A program made the position numbers and the translations under genes. Under the pieces are notes generated by a model that did not search any database, was not told the DNA's origin, and worked only from the letters and a program-made list of their open reading frames with translations. DNA of 64,000 nt from Leptospira_A sp046736045. GTDB lineage: Bacteria > Spirochaetota > Leptospiria > Leptospirales > Leptospiraceae. The stretch's first letter is position 1, and every line of letters begins with the position of its first letter. The stretch lies in contig NZ_CP177134.1 of NCBI RefSeq assembly GCF_046736045.1, forward strand, positions 2,418,001 through 2,482,000, given 5' to 3'. Below are positions 10,598 through 20,261 of this stretch, one piece after another.

Positions 10598-11314
10598 CTA
10601 AAATCTTCTCAAAACAGGATTGCCGTATGGATATTTACTTTGGAGATGTTGCAAAAATCCTTCATAACTGAACCATCCATTCTTGCCCTTGTCGGTAGGA
10701 GATCTTTCAATATGCATTTCCTGTGCAGGCATAAAGCTAAATCCTACAAGATAGAGTTTTTTGTTTTGGTCGTTCGCGGAATCCAGGATGATGGAAACAT
10801 GTCCGATTCCTCCCGTTTCGTTTTGTACAAACAGATCCCCGGGCTTTAGATTTTCTTTCAAAACGGAAGTGGCGCCTTTCTTCAGTGAATAGGAGTTAGA
10901 CGATGCAAATGCGTTTCTTAAAAAGCGAAAATAATCCTTTTTTGAATTTTTGAAATACTGCTTTTGACCGGGGTAATTGAATAAATACAATTCATCCAAT
11001 TTCCCAGATTCTTTGTGGTAATCCGCCCAAAGTCGCATGGAAAAATCGGCACATTGTTCCAAATCATCATGAAATAACAAAGGTTTGTTTATAACGGCGA
11101 TTGAATCATACCAATCGCTTAGATCTTTTTTTTGATATGACAATACTTTGTTTTCTTTTTTTAACGGAAGATTTTGCAGATAACTGGAAAAAGAATGTTC
11201 CGGATAGCTGATTCTTTTGAATCCTTCCGGAACAGGAATGTCTTTTATGAAAAGAGGAGACGGGTATATGCAGAAAGATAAAGTTAAAAAGACTGATATA
11301 AATCGAATGTTCAT
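10598..11314 (-). CDS. DUF4846 family secreted protein
   Basis: 238-aa protein with a signal peptide (about 1-20). It has the features of DUF4846: IPVPEGFKRISYPE near the N-terminus, QCADFSMRLWADY in the middle, then LKPGDLFVQNETGGIGHVSIILD and FSFMPAQEMHIER. The fold resembles NlpC/P60-like cysteine hydrolases with a conserved Cys and His (Cys in QCAD, His in GIGHVS), but the activity is not established. Its ATG overlaps the stop of the upstream AraC gene by four bases (ATGA), so the two form an operon. Confidence 0.8.
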   Translation of the reverse strand: MNIRFISVFLTLSFCIYPSPLFIKDIPVPEGFKRISYPEHSFSSYLQNLPLKKENKVLSYQKKDLSDWYDSIAVINKPLLFHDDLEQCADFSMRLWADYHKESGKLDELYLFNYPGQKQYFKNSKKDYFRFLRNAFASSNSYSLKKGATSVLKENLKPGDLFVQNETGGIGHVSIILDSANDQNKKLYLVGFSFMPAQEMHIERSPTDKGKNGWFSYEGFLQHLQSKYPYGNPVLRRF

Positions 11315-12114
11315 TTGATTGTTTTTAAATATTCCTCGGGACTCAGTCCAATTATATTTTTGAAGTCTTTGATAAAATGTGCCTGGTCGTAATAACCCAA
11401 GTCCAAGGCAAGTTCTGCAAAATTCAGCTTCTCTGTTTTTTCCAATGTTTCAGCGACTTCATGAAGCCGGAATCTTTGGATCACCCATTTGGGATTCACT
11501 CCTACATATTCTTGGAATAATCTTTGCAAACTTCTTTTTCCTATCGAAAATAGTTCTGTGATCCGATCAACCGATTGTATTGTCCGATCTTCTTTTATTT
11601 TATCTACAATTGAATTGATATAAGGAATGTTAGGATCTTTTTCAGGGATCAAATCCTGTAGCCACCTCTCTACGATTTGAATTCTATTTTGGTCTTCCTC
11701 CGTTTTAAAAATTTCGCTTTCCAGGGAGGAAACATCTGCAGTGAGTATTTGATCGATCTTTAATGTTTTGTCGGTTAACAGGGAAATACTTTTTTTCCAA
11801 AACGGATAAAAGGCTCCCGGTCGAAATTTGACTCCGAATACGGAACCTTTTCCTTCCAATAGATAGGAAAATCTTCCTTTGGTGACTCCGTATATTTTGG
11901 AGTCTTCCATATCAAATACGATATGAATGCTCGGGTAAGGAAGTGTTTCCGCGAGATAAGGTTCCCTTCCTCTCAGATCCCACCTAACTGTCCAATAGTG
12001 CTCAACAAAAAAATCCAAATCCGTGTTTGCGAAATATCTTGCATGTTCCGCCTCCGAGTTTGCTTTGTTTTGGCGTAAAACTCCTCTATTAGGTTTTCCT
12101 TTTTCACGAGCCAC
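11311..12114 (-). CDS. AraC family transcriptional regulator
   Basis: 267-aa regulator with an N-terminal ligand-sensing region containing a PSIHIVFDME strand and VKFRPGAFYPF, as in the DUF6597 type of AraC proteins. The C-terminal double helix-turn-helix (about 170-265) has FSIGKRSLQRLFQEYVG and LALDLGYYDQAHFIKDFK. The start is a GTG at 12114. The DUF4846 gene overlaps its 3' end, and an SRPBCC gene starts divergently about 80 bases away. That neighbour may be a target; nothing in the sequence proves it. Confidence 0.8.
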   Translation of the reverse strand: MAREKGKPNRGVLRQNKANSEAEHARYFANTDLDFFVEHYWTVRWDLRGREPYLAETLPYPSIHIVFDMEDSKIYGVTKGRFSYLLEGKGSVFGVKFRPGAFYPFWKKSISLLTDKTLKIDQILTADVSSLESEIFKTEEDQNRIQIVERWLQDLIPEKDPNIPYINSIVDKIKEDRTIQSVDRITELFSIGKRSLQRLFQEYVGVNPKWVIQRFRLHEVAETLEKTEKLNFAELALDLGYYDQAHFIKDFKNIIGLSPEEYLKTIK

Positions 12115-12195
12115 GAGAGATTATTTTTCATTTTGTCGTGTTTTTACAATCCAAATCTTTTTGCCTGTGATATTCTGAAAATCAAGGATCGGAAC

Positions 12196-12651
12196 ATGAA
12201 TCAAATGAATGGCTTAAACCATAATTTAAAACTGAGTTTGGAAAAAGAAATCAAGGCAAGTCCTGAAACAGTTTGGGAAGTTTTGACAAGTCCCAAATAT
12301 ATCAAGGAATATCTATACGGAACCGATGCAATCTCCGATTGGAAAAAAGGAAGTCCTTTGATTTTTAAAGGAGAATGGGAAGGTCGTGCTTATGAAGAGA
12401 AGGGAGTCATTCTCGAATTTCAAAAACCGGATTCATTCAAATACACTTACTTCACGGCTTTTTTCGAACTCCCCGAATTGCCGGAAAATTATGCAATCAT
12501 CGAAAACAAACTAACAGTAGCAGGTGATACTGTTACGATTCATTTGAGCCAATCCGGATTTACTTCCGAAGAAAAAGTAAAACATTCGATTGATAGTTGG
12601 AATCATTGTTTGGAAATTATTAAAAAAACGGCAGAGGCTCTTACATCTTGA
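12196..12651 (+). CDS. SRPBCC (AHSA1-like) domain protein
   Basis: About 151 aa from the ATG at 12196, which has AAGGATCGG just upstream. It is a single START/Bet v1-like helix-grip domain: LSLEKEIKASPETVWEVLTS at the start, then WEGRAYEEKGVILEF, and a closing helix with SWNHCLEIIKKTAEAL. AHSA1-type proteins bind small hydrophobic ligands or assist chaperones; the ligand here is unknown. It is divergent from an AraC-type regulator, a common pairing for this family. Its end overlaps the convergent methyltransferase gene by 11 bases. Confidence 0.75.
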   Translation: MNQMNGLNHNLKLSLEKEIKASPETVWEVLTSPKYIKEYLYGTDAISDWKKGSPLIFKGEWEGRAYEEKGVILEFQKPDSFKYTYFTAFFELPELPENYAIIENKLTVAGDTVTIHLSQSGFTSEEKVKHSIDSWNHCLEIIKKTAEALTS

Positions 12652-13297
12652 AGATGTCGGAGTCGTCCTCTTCTTCTTTCAAATCATAATATCCGTAAAC
12701 AAAAGATGAGCTTGCCTTCACTTCCATCCCGTAAAAAAATTCGGAAATCCTTCCTGATTTGATTACATCCAATTTATACTCTTCTGCCAAAAATTTCATT
12801 TTATCCAAAGATATCTTTTCATTGATTTTGGGACCGAAGCCGGATTCCGTTTTTGCCCAATCTACAATAAACAATTTTCCGCCAGGCTTCATTGAACGAA
12901 TGAGTCCGTCCATTGCGAGCCCGGGATTCGGAAATGTGGAAAGAGAAAGAGAAGCGAATATGATTTCAGGAACTGGGATCCATGTAGGTAAAAGAGGGTG
13001 ATCGGATTGATCGATATAAAACGGAGTTAGTTTTTCCAAACCTTCCAAAAGTTTTCTTCGCAAAATCATATCGATGATCTCTTGTTGGCATTCCCCCGCC
13101 CAAACCCAAACATGGGGAAACCATTTGCGAAATTCGTTAAAATAAAATCCAAGTCCGGAGCCGAAATCCACTAGGTTTTGCAAACCCTTCCAGTTGAAAA
13201 AAGCAAATACGTCATCGGGAGAACAAACTTCCCGGCGGTGGCTGGAAATCAAATATTCATGGTATTCGAGTGCCCTGTAGTATTCCGTGTCCGACAT
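12641..13297 (-). CDS. SAM-dependent methyltransferase-like protein
   Basis: About 218 aa from MSDTEYYRAL (ATG at 13297); a farther in-frame ATG at 13333 is possible. SAM-binding motif I is LVDFGSGLGFYF, with later segments PEIIFASLSLSTFP and MKPGGKLFIVDWAK in the positions of motifs II and III of class I methyltransferases. The acceptor is unknown. The C-terminus is acidic (KEEEDDSD). Confidence 0.75.
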   Translation of the reverse strand: MSDTEYYRALEYHEYLISSHRREVCSPDDVFAFFNWKGLQNLVDFGSGLGFYFNEFRKWFPHVWVWAGECQQEIIDMILRRKLLEGLEKLTPFYIDQSDHPLLPTWIPVPEIIFASLSLSTFPNPGLAMDGLIRSMKPGGKLFIVDWAKTESGFGPKINEKISLDKMKFLAEEYKLDVIKSGRISEFFYGMEVKASSSFVYGYYDLKEEEDDSDIFKM

Positions 13298-13377
13298 AAT
13301 TCCAATTTTTAAAGAATCTGTTTGGGAGTACAATAGAAAAATTCAATTCCATGTGCCGGAAGGCCGAAAATGAGACT

Positions 13378-15075
13378 ATGGTGGTCTCATGTAAAAAATG
13401 GATTTTAGGAACTTTGTTATTTTCCTCCATTTTTCCTTTGTTCGCTCAAACTATTTTTGAAGAGGGCCGTTATTCATCCAGCGCGCGCGTGCTGAGAGCC
13501 AATGTTCTTTCCGATAAAAAGTCCACCTTTCTCGCTTGGGAACCTCCTAAAGAAGAAGGAGAAGTGATTGTTGCACGTTCCAATTCCGTGATCGATTCTC
13601 CGGACAAATTGTACGTTGCAGATTCGCTGGGTCGTTATAAAACAGGTGGCTCCAATTCCATTAAAACTTTTTACGATTATAATTTAAAACCGGGAACTTA
13701 TTATTATTCCGTGATATTGGTAAGTGATATTCGCAAAAGGGAAGTTAAACTATTCCCGAATCAGAATTATACGGTCATACCTGTCACAATCGAAGACCCG
13801 GATGGGAATTCGTCTACGATCAATCCCGGCTTTCCCAATTTTCCGGATGACCACGGGATTGGAAAATTACCGAGTCATGTATCCAATATCCACGCCGCAT
13901 TGGAAAAAAAGAATGTAAGAATTGACTGGCAAGCTCCTGCGAATGCCAGTTCGGGTAGAACCATCTATACGATTTATCGTTCCACGGGTCCGCTTACGAG
14001 TCTGCCATTGATGCAGAAAGCACAGAAGCTTGCGGAAGTGAGTCATCCTACAAATAGTTTTCTCGACCAGGGTTTGGAAAAATCCCAGACGGTTTATTAC
14101 GGAGTTTCCGTGAAAGAGTTCAATGGAGAAGAAGGTCTTCCTCTGGAAGACAAAAAATCTTCCATTCGCATATTCTATGTTAGGGACAATGGGAAAAATA
14201 CTGCTGAAGTAATCGCTGATGATTCGGTTCCGGCAAATACCAAACCTAAACAGCAAACAACTGCACCTCCTGATCCCCAAGGCACCTTACACGTAAGAGG
14301 TGTCGGTTACGAGAGAGTGGGAAAAGGTGTGGTAATGAGTTGGCTTCCTCCGGAAGGAGCCGATGAGTCCACCGTTTATTCCGTGTATGCTTCTACAAAA
14401 CCGTTCAATCAGGGGCTTTCTTCCTTTGGTGCGGGTGTTGCCGTGAAAGTTGCAGTAGTGAATCATCCTAAAACCAATTTTTATATCAAAGAATTGAAAG
14501 AAATTTCTGATTTATATTTCGGGATTACAGTTAAGTCGGGTGTGGTTGCGGAAGATTTCAATTTGAAAGATAATGTTTCTTTTTTCAGATATGACTTTAA
14601 TAAAGATCTGGATGCACCGGATGAGACAAAGGTCACGTCCAATGAAAACATTCCGACGGAAACTCCCGTTAAGGTGGACACCGCAGTCAATCAGCACAGC
14701 GTTGTTCCTCCCGAATTGAGACCTGGAAAAGAAGGGGAAGAAACCCTTGCAGACGATACCGGACCCGGAAATCGTCTTTCTACGGTTGATTATGATCTTT
14801 CCGAAACAGATCTCAATCGGATTTTGAGAGAAACTGTACTGAAGCGTAAATTTGAATTGGCGATCGATCGTTTGGAAAAATATCTGCAACGAGAGAAAAA
14901 CACCTATTTGGTGGGCAAGGCGTATTTTTATTTAGGAATCAGTCACCTAAAATCCGGGGAGCATAAAAAAGCTCTCCGATACTTTATGAAGAGAGATGCC
15001 AAAAGCTTTTCTCCCGATCGTACTGAATTTTGGACCAACCAGACTCTTGAAAAGCTGGGTAGAGGTAAATCATGA
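13378..15075 (+). CDS. Secreted protein with fibronectin-III-like modules and TPR end
   Basis: About 565 aa. A signal peptide (ILGTLLFSSIFPLFAQ) follows a basic N-terminus. Three repeated modules with a W-x-PP pattern (TFLAWEPPKEEG, VRIDWQAPANAS, VVMSWLPPEGAD) and YY-containing strands look like fibronectin-type-III or immunoglobulin-like domains. A linker rich in Pro and Thr follows, and the last 90 residues are helical and TPR-like. An in-frame ATG exists at 13351; the 13378 ATG fits a normal signal peptide better. The stop overlaps the next gene's ATG by four bases, so both are one unit. Periplasmic or surface location is likely; function unknown. Confidence 0.65.
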   Translation: MVVSCKKWILGTLLFSSIFPLFAQTIFEEGRYSSSARVLRANVLSDKKSTFLAWEPPKEEGEVIVARSNSVIDSPDKLYVADSLGRYKTGGSNSIKTFYDYNLKPGTYYYSVILVSDIRKREVKLFPNQNYTVIPVTIEDPDGNSSTINPGFPNFPDDHGIGKLPSHVSNIHAALEKKNVRIDWQAPANASSGRTIYTIYRSTGPLTSLPLMQKAQKLAEVSHPTNSFLDQGLEKSQTVYYGVSVKEFNGEEGLPLEDKKSSIRIFYVRDNGKNTAEVIADDSVPANTKPKQQTTAPPDPQGTLHVRGVGYERVGKGVVMSWLPPEGADESTVYSVYASTKPFNQGLSSFGAGVAVKVAVVNHPKTNFYIKELKEISDLYFGITVKSGVVAEDFNLKDNVSFFRYDFNKDLDAPDETKVTSNENIPTETPVKVDTAVNQHSVVPPELRPGKEGEETLADDTGPGNRLSTVDYDLSETDLNRILRETVLKRKFELAIDRLEKYLQREKNTYLVGKAYFYLGISHLKSGEHKKALRYFMKRDAKSFSPDRTEFWTNQTLEKLGRGKS

Positions 15076-16295
15076 ATCGTTCCATTGTTGCGTTGGCTGG
15101 CTTTCTGTTCATTTGTGCCGGAATCATAACTGCATTTTATCATAGTACAATTTACTCGAAAGACGATCAAAACCAAGTCGTTTTGGAAAGAATCTCCGAA
15201 GGGGAAGAATATCTGAAACAAACAAGTGAGACCAGCAAAGAAAAAGCTGTGTCTATCTTTTCGGAACTTGCCGGTAAAAAAGGTCTTGAGAATTACGAAT
15301 TCAGAATCAAATACAACCAAGCACGCGCTTTGGAAAAAAACGGGGATCATTACCTCGCTCTTGATATTTACAAAGGTTTGAGAAACAAGTCCAACCTAAC
15401 ATCGGAAGAAAGAGACAGTCTTTCCTATTCTCTTGGAAACCTGCTTTTGAAATTGGATCAGGAAGCGGAAGGGAAAGGACATTTGGAATCGGTGCTTCGT
15501 TCTTCCAGCAATTCCAAACTCAGATCAAAAGTATTACAATCGTTAGCTGATTATAGTTATAATCATAAACAATTGGAACCTGCGCGTAAAAACTACGTAT
15601 TGGCATTGCAGGAAGACAATACAAATACTGACGCCCGGATCGGTTGGGGAAGAACCCTTCGCAAACAAGGAAAGGACTGGGCTTCCTTCGATGTATTTGA
15701 TGAATATATTGAAACGGAAAATCAACTCAGCGGTGCCAACGGGAAAGTAGTGGATGAATACAAAGACTCCGTATTTGCAGAAGCCAAATCCCTTTATACG
15801 AAAAAAACATACTGGAAGTCCATTGAACTTTTTCAAAAAGCTCTGACTTTGAATCCCAGCCCGCAAGTGGAAGAGAACTCTTTGTACTATATTGCTTCCG
15901 CATATGACGCGTTAGGAAAACAAAATGAGTCCTTGGATTTTCTGAATCAAACTTTGAACAATGGAAATTATTCTTTGGACCAAGCCGCACTTTATAAAAA
16001 AGGAACGATTTATTTCAGACAAGGTAAGTTTGAAAGGGCGGCATCCGTATTTCAAACGATTGTCGACAAATACCCTAAAAATCAAATTACGGATAAAGCA
16101 CTCGCCTGGAAAAAAGAATCTTTGGATCAGTTCAAAGACAACGATGACTTGGATGATACAGGGAAAGAAGACAAGACAGGTCTTTTGGATAAAGATGCTC
16201 TCGCCGCGGAAAGAAAGGGAAGTGTATCTCCTCTGATGGAAAAGAAAAAAGAAACAAGTTCTTCGAATGATTTTGGAAACGACTTGGATTTTTAA
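15072..16295 (+). CDS. TPR protein with N-terminal membrane anchor
   Basis: 407 aa. A hydrophobic stretch (about 4-22) anchors or exports it, then TPR helices cover roughly 45-350. Examples are YFRQGKFERAASVFQTIVDK and an earlier KNYVLALQEDNTNTDARIGW. The tail is acidic and Ser-rich and ends DFGNDLDF. Its ATG overlaps the stop of the fibronectin-like gene (ATGA), so the two proteins probably act together in the envelope. I cannot name the complex. Confidence 0.65.
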   Translation: MNRSIVALAGFLFICAGIITAFYHSTIYSKDDQNQVVLERISEGEEYLKQTSETSKEKAVSIFSELAGKKGLENYEFRIKYNQARALEKNGDHYLALDIYKGLRNKSNLTSEERDSLSYSLGNLLLKLDQEAEGKGHLESVLRSSSNSKLRSKVLQSLADYSYNHKQLEPARKNYVLALQEDNTNTDARIGWGRTLRKQGKDWASFDVFDEYIETENQLSGANGKVVDEYKDSVFAEAKSLYTKKTYWKSIELFQKALTLNPSPQVEENSLYYIASAYDALGKQNESLDFLNQTLNNGNYSLDQAALYKKGTIYFRQGKFERAASVFQTIVDKYPKNQITDKALAWKKESLDQFKDNDDLDDTGKEDKTGLLDKDALAAERKGSVSPLMEKKKETSSSNDFGNDLDF

Positions 16296-16302
16296 TCCGA
16301 GT

Positions 16303-17271
16303 CTAATTTACAAAAAATTCGTTGTGTTTTAAATTTTCCAAAGCTTCATCTAACCCTAGTTTTTTGTAAATCATAGGCACAACGTCTTTTAAGGATTGAA
16401 TGTTTTCCGAATATTCGTCTGCGTCTTTTCCGTAAAGAATGGTTGCAACGGAATTTTCAGTATGATTTTTTTGGCTGAGATCTTCCATGTTTCCATGGTC
16501 ACTTACGACGATGAGCAGATCTTTTTCCGGATTGATCGATTCCAAAATTCCATAAAAAAAATCTTCCAAGGTATGGATGATTTTTTCCGCTTTTTCCCAG
16601 TCCTGAGCATGTCCCACTTTATCAGTTAGAAAATATTCGTAAATGGTCAATCCATAGTCACCAAACATTGAAAATACGGAGTTTCCCAAAGTTTTAGGAT
16701 CTCTCGGCTCCAAGAGAGGATCGTTTATCGGCAAACTGTCTTTTGCAAACTCACGCAAGATCTCATGAGTCAAATCCATATATAGACCTTTTCCATTTCT
16801 CAAATCATCCATCGTTTTGAGCGGTCTATTGCTTGCTAGTTGGACCAATGTGGAAGCGGAAACCAATTTCGGTTTTTCCTGTACATGTTTCAAATAATGA
16901 TCTGTGAAACAATTTAGGAAATCCGCTTTGATTCCTTTTTCCGTCAGAACTTTGATGATGGAATATTTCGAGATGATTTTACGCAAAGTGATCGTTGGAA
17001 ATCCGCTGACATGGTGGTTCAACGTCCCGGGGCCATTCACGCCTGTCCAGAGCGCCGTTTGTCCTGTTGCGGATTGAGGTAACCCAGGGACACCCATATG
17101 GGCATCCGTTTTTACATAATGAAGCTTATGAGAGAGTTTCGGCAGGTTGGCGTCTTCTTGCGATTTGCCGCCCAGGGGAGAAAGTATGCCGGTTGCGAAC
17201 TTGGAGAACGGATTTGTCTCCGGATCGTATTTTCCAAGGCCGATTCCATCTAAAAAAATATAAAATATCAT
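16303..17271 (-). CDS. Metalloenzyme of the alkaline phosphatase / phosphopentomutase superfamily
   Basis: 322 aa. It has the metal ligands and nucleophile expected of this superfamily: an N-terminal Asp (FLDGIG), a Ser/Thr nucleophile region PQSATGQTALWTG, then DKVGHAQD, VVSDHGNMED and a final His in NHTENSVATI. This resembles cofactor-independent phosphoglycerate mutase and phosphopentomutase but is shorter than iPGM (about 510 aa). The reaction is unknown. Its start is next to that of the divergent 1064-codon frame. Confidence 0.75.
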   Translation of the reverse strand: MIFYIFLDGIGLGKYDPETNPFSKFATGILSPLGGKSQEDANLPKLSHKLHYVKTDAHMGVPGLPQSATGQTALWTGVNGPGTLNHHVSGFPTITLRKIISKYSIIKVLTEKGIKADFLNCFTDHYLKHVQEKPKLVSASTLVQLASNRPLKTMDDLRNGKGLYMDLTHEILREFAKDSLPINDPLLEPRDPKTLGNSVFSMFGDYGLTIYEYFLTDKVGHAQDWEKAEKIIHTLEDFFYGILESINPEKDLLIVVSDHGNMEDLSQKNHTENSVATILYGKDADEYSENIQSLKDVVPMIYKKLGLDEALENLKHNEFFVN

Positions 17272-17303
17272 TTGTACCTTGGACTAAAGTCGAATTTCAA
17301 AAA

Positions 17304-20261
17304 ATGCCACCGATAATAGTAAAGATGATTCGAAAATTCGGACAAGTCTCTATTCTACTCGGAATCCTGTTTTTTTCCTTTTTTTTAGGGGCAGTATTTT
17401 TGATTTGGGAAAGCCTTTTCGACGGATTTTCCCGAAAAGAAAAATTTCTCGAAGCGATCTCGATTCATCATTCCGCAACCAAACAAAAATATCTCGAACA
17501 TTTGGAATTCAACCTGAGGGAAGGTGAACTTCCTTATTACGGAAGTTTGGTGGGGAAAAAAATCAAAGACAGACTGAATGTAGATTCGGTTAAAGTTTAT
17601 GATGAGTCCTTAAGGCTTGTTTATTCGGATAAAAAAACAAAAGAAGTATTTCAAAATGAACTTCGTCACGATTCGAATCCTTTGGAAAAAGGAACAGCCA
17701 GGAATTTGGCAAACGGAGAGATCGTTTACAGATCCAAAGACGGCAAATTTTTCATCACCTTTCCCGCTCCCTATGTCTTAAAACCTAACTTATCCAATCC
17801 GAATTTGGAATTCGGATTTAACTTCTGGGTTTTCGACGAAGTGGTGGGATCCATTTATTATACCAATGATGTTTCTCTTTTGAATGGTGATCGAACCGAA
17901 GAAGATTTATTGCGGGTCTTTCATGGTAAGGACGGCAAAAAGATTTCCTGGAAGATTGATGGCGAAGAGGGAATACTCAATAAATACAAATCCAAAGAGT
18001 ATTCAGTTTATATCATAGATGATGCAAGTTTGTTTCCGAAATGGGCAGTTCCCAGATTTTTATTAATTATAAGCGTGAGCTTTTCTTTCTTTTGTCTTTC
18101 CCGCATTCTTTATCTTTCTTTGAAAGGGAAACCTGTCCAATTGTCCCGGTCAAAACTCATCGGTATTGTTTCTTATTTGATTTTAGTTATCTTTTACCAA
18201 ACTTCTTTTTCCGTTTTTCCCGATTTTCGTTATTATCTTCCTTGGGCTAACATGCGTTTGGAGCAGGTGGAAAACGAATTGACCACTCTCGAAAAAAACG
18301 TATTGGATCAGTTTTCTTCCAACAAAAACAAACGGGAAGATTTTCTTAATTTTCATTATGATTCGGTGGTAAGTGATGTTTATATCTGGTCGGAGGGTGA
18401 AAGTATCCGAACTTTGACGGATCGGTTCGGCTTGGGAATTAAAAACCATCTAACGGAAGTTTTGTCTGAAAAGTCCTCCCGTTTTCTGCAAAATGAGAGA
18501 GAGTATATTTTCATCATTCCCATCAATGAAGAAGATAAAAAATCATCTTTGGTCGTTCTTGTTATGAACGGAGTTTTTTTCTCCGCTAAAAAAGAGAAGG
18601 ATAGGGATGAATATTATTATCCCGATGTCAGTTTACGAATTTCGAAAGATCGGAATCAGGAAACCTTTTTACTTCACCCCAGACTTTGGGAAGAAGAATT
18701 GGTTTCCGGTACGAGACACGGACAATCGGAAGTCAGTTCCTTTTCCATATTGAAAATTCTTTTCCGTTCCTATTATGTATCTGCTTTGGAGCATACAAAA
18801 GGCCATTTGGACGGACTTTTTATATTCAAAACGGAAGGAGTGCTTTCTCTCGCCTCTGTCTGGGCTTATATAACTTTCATACCTTTGCTTCTCATCTTTG
18901 GTTTTTTTCAATTTCAAAATTATACAAAAAAAGAAAACGAGGAAGAAGAATTGTCTTCCTTAATGGAAGAAGCGGAAGAGGAAAATATTTCGCATGAACC
19001 AGTCTTTATTTCCGGTATGGAAGAAACAAAACCAAAAGAGTTTGTTCCTTTGGAAATGGATTTGGTAAAAGAAAATATAACGATCGAAGAGATAAAAGAA
19101 ACCGGAGTGGAATCGGTTGTTTTTGATCGGGAAAATACGATTTCTAAAAAAGAAACCGCAAAAGAAGCGATTGCAGGACAATCTACTTCTTTCTATCTTG
19201 GGAAAGAAACTGTGAAAAAACAAATCCACCAATACATTCCTCCGGTTCTATGGAAAACCCGGAAAGCTGATCTCTCTCTTTCTGTTCAGAAAAAAAGAGA
19301 ATCTATTTTCAATCCCGAACTGAAAGACCTTGTCGATCGGGTTCGGTCAAGTGAGACCCCGGAAGTCATTCATTCACAACCTAACGAACCTCAGTTGTTT
19401 GATTGGCCTATACCTGAAGAAAAAAAATTCGAATACTCTCTTTTGGATCGTGTATACAGAGGAGACGGGATTTCCTTGGACGGCATTGTCGAATACACTC
19501 AAAATTTTATCAGCAGACTCGGTTCTCCAAGATTTTCCTTTTTATTTTTAAATGACACCATCGGCTCCTATCATAGCCAAATTTCTTTCGGTCTTGATTA
19601 CAATACCAGATCCAATATGATCTTTCTTCATAATGATTCTTTTTTCAATTATGATGAGTCCGGTTTTTCTAGGATCGATATCGATGAAAAAGTAAGAGAA
19701 GACAAGTTTATCTCCAAAAAGTTCTCTTGGGAAATCCTCGCTCAGATCGAAACCATTGTTGCATTTCAATTGGATTCATTCGGTTTTCCGGGAATTTTTC
19801 TTGTTCTTTTGAACAAATCGGAAAAGGAAAAATTTTTAGATTCTCATAAGCGAATGATCGGTGAAAAACTAAAACAGCTCGTTCCTGCATTAAATACTCT
19901 TCTTGAAAAAGAAGAAAAAACTCCCGATCTGTTTGAAGATAGTTTGTCTTGGATGGTTCGTTCCTTCCTGCAGGCAACTCTGGGAGGCAAAAGGACTGCT
20001 CACATTTCTCGTGTTATGTGGGAAAACTATCACCCTTCTGCAGTGAACGAAGCGAAAAAGGCTTCGCTTCTGGAAAAGGTTGCCGATGTTTTACAAAGCA
20101 ATGACCGGGTGATTGAAAGTTCCCCCAATAGTTTTTTGATCATCAGCGAAGCGAATATGAAAGATACTTTGGAAAAACTGCTTCGGTTGTATCCGTTCCC
20201 TTACGAATGTAAGTTTATGAAATATCCGGATGATGGTGAAAATTACTACTTATATCTTTAG
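17304..20261 (+). CDS. Large membrane protein with a C-terminal GAF-like region, family not recognised
   Basis: About 985 aa from the ATG at 17304 (an alternative ATG is at 17325); the frame is open to 17067, but that part lies inside the divergent metalloenzyme. Four hydrophobic segments can be seen: residues about 10-35, two near 245-300 and one near 505-530. Between the first two and between the third and fourth are extracytoplasmic regions. After 530 the protein is cytoplasmic: an acidic, Glu-rich linker (about 540-660), then a folded region with FISRLGSPRFSFLFL and IFLVLLNKSEKEKF resembling GAF domains, and a degenerate C-terminal part. A sensor role is inferred only. Confidence 0.55.
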   Translation: MPPIIVKMIRKFGQVSILLGILFFSFFLGAVFLIWESLFDGFSRKEKFLEAISIHHSATKQKYLEHLEFNLREGELPYYGSLVGKKIKDRLNVDSVKVYDESLRLVYSDKKTKEVFQNELRHDSNPLEKGTARNLANGEIVYRSKDGKFFITFPAPYVLKPNLSNPNLEFGFNFWVFDEVVGSIYYTNDVSLLNGDRTEEDLLRVFHGKDGKKISWKIDGEEGILNKYKSKEYSVYIIDDASLFPKWAVPRFLLIISVSFSFFCLSRILYLSLKGKPVQLSRSKLIGIVSYLILVIFYQTSFSVFPDFRYYLPWANMRLEQVENELTTLEKNVLDQFSSNKNKREDFLNFHYDSVVSDVYIWSEGESIRTLTDRFGLGIKNHLTEVLSEKSSRFLQNEREYIFIIPINEEDKKSSLVVLVMNGVFFSAKKEKDRDEYYYPDVSLRISKDRNQETFLLHPRLWEEELVSGTRHGQSEVSSFSILKILFRSYYVSALEHTKGHLDGLFIFKTEGVLSLASVWAYITFIPLLLIFGFFQFQNYTKKENEEEELSSLMEEAEEENISHEPVFISGMEETKPKEFVPLEMDLVKENITIEEIKETGVESVVFDRENTISKKETAKEAIAGQSTSFYLGKETVKKQIHQYIPPVLWKTRKADLSLSVQKKRESIFNPELKDLVDRVRSSETPEVIHSQPNEPQLFDWPIPEEKKFEYSLLDRVYRGDGISLDGIVEYTQNFISRLGSPRFSFLFLNDTIGSYHSQISFGLDYNTRSNMIFLHNDSFFNYDESGFSRIDIDEKVREDKFISKKFSWEILAQIETIVAFQLDSFGFPGIFLVLLNKSEKEKFLDSHKRMIGEKLKQLVPALNTLLEKEEKTPDLFEDSLSWMVRSFLQATLGGKRTAHISRVMWENYHPSAVNEAKKASLLEKVADVLQSNDRVIESSPNSFLIISEANMKDTLEKLLRLYPFPYECKFMKYPDDGENYYLYL

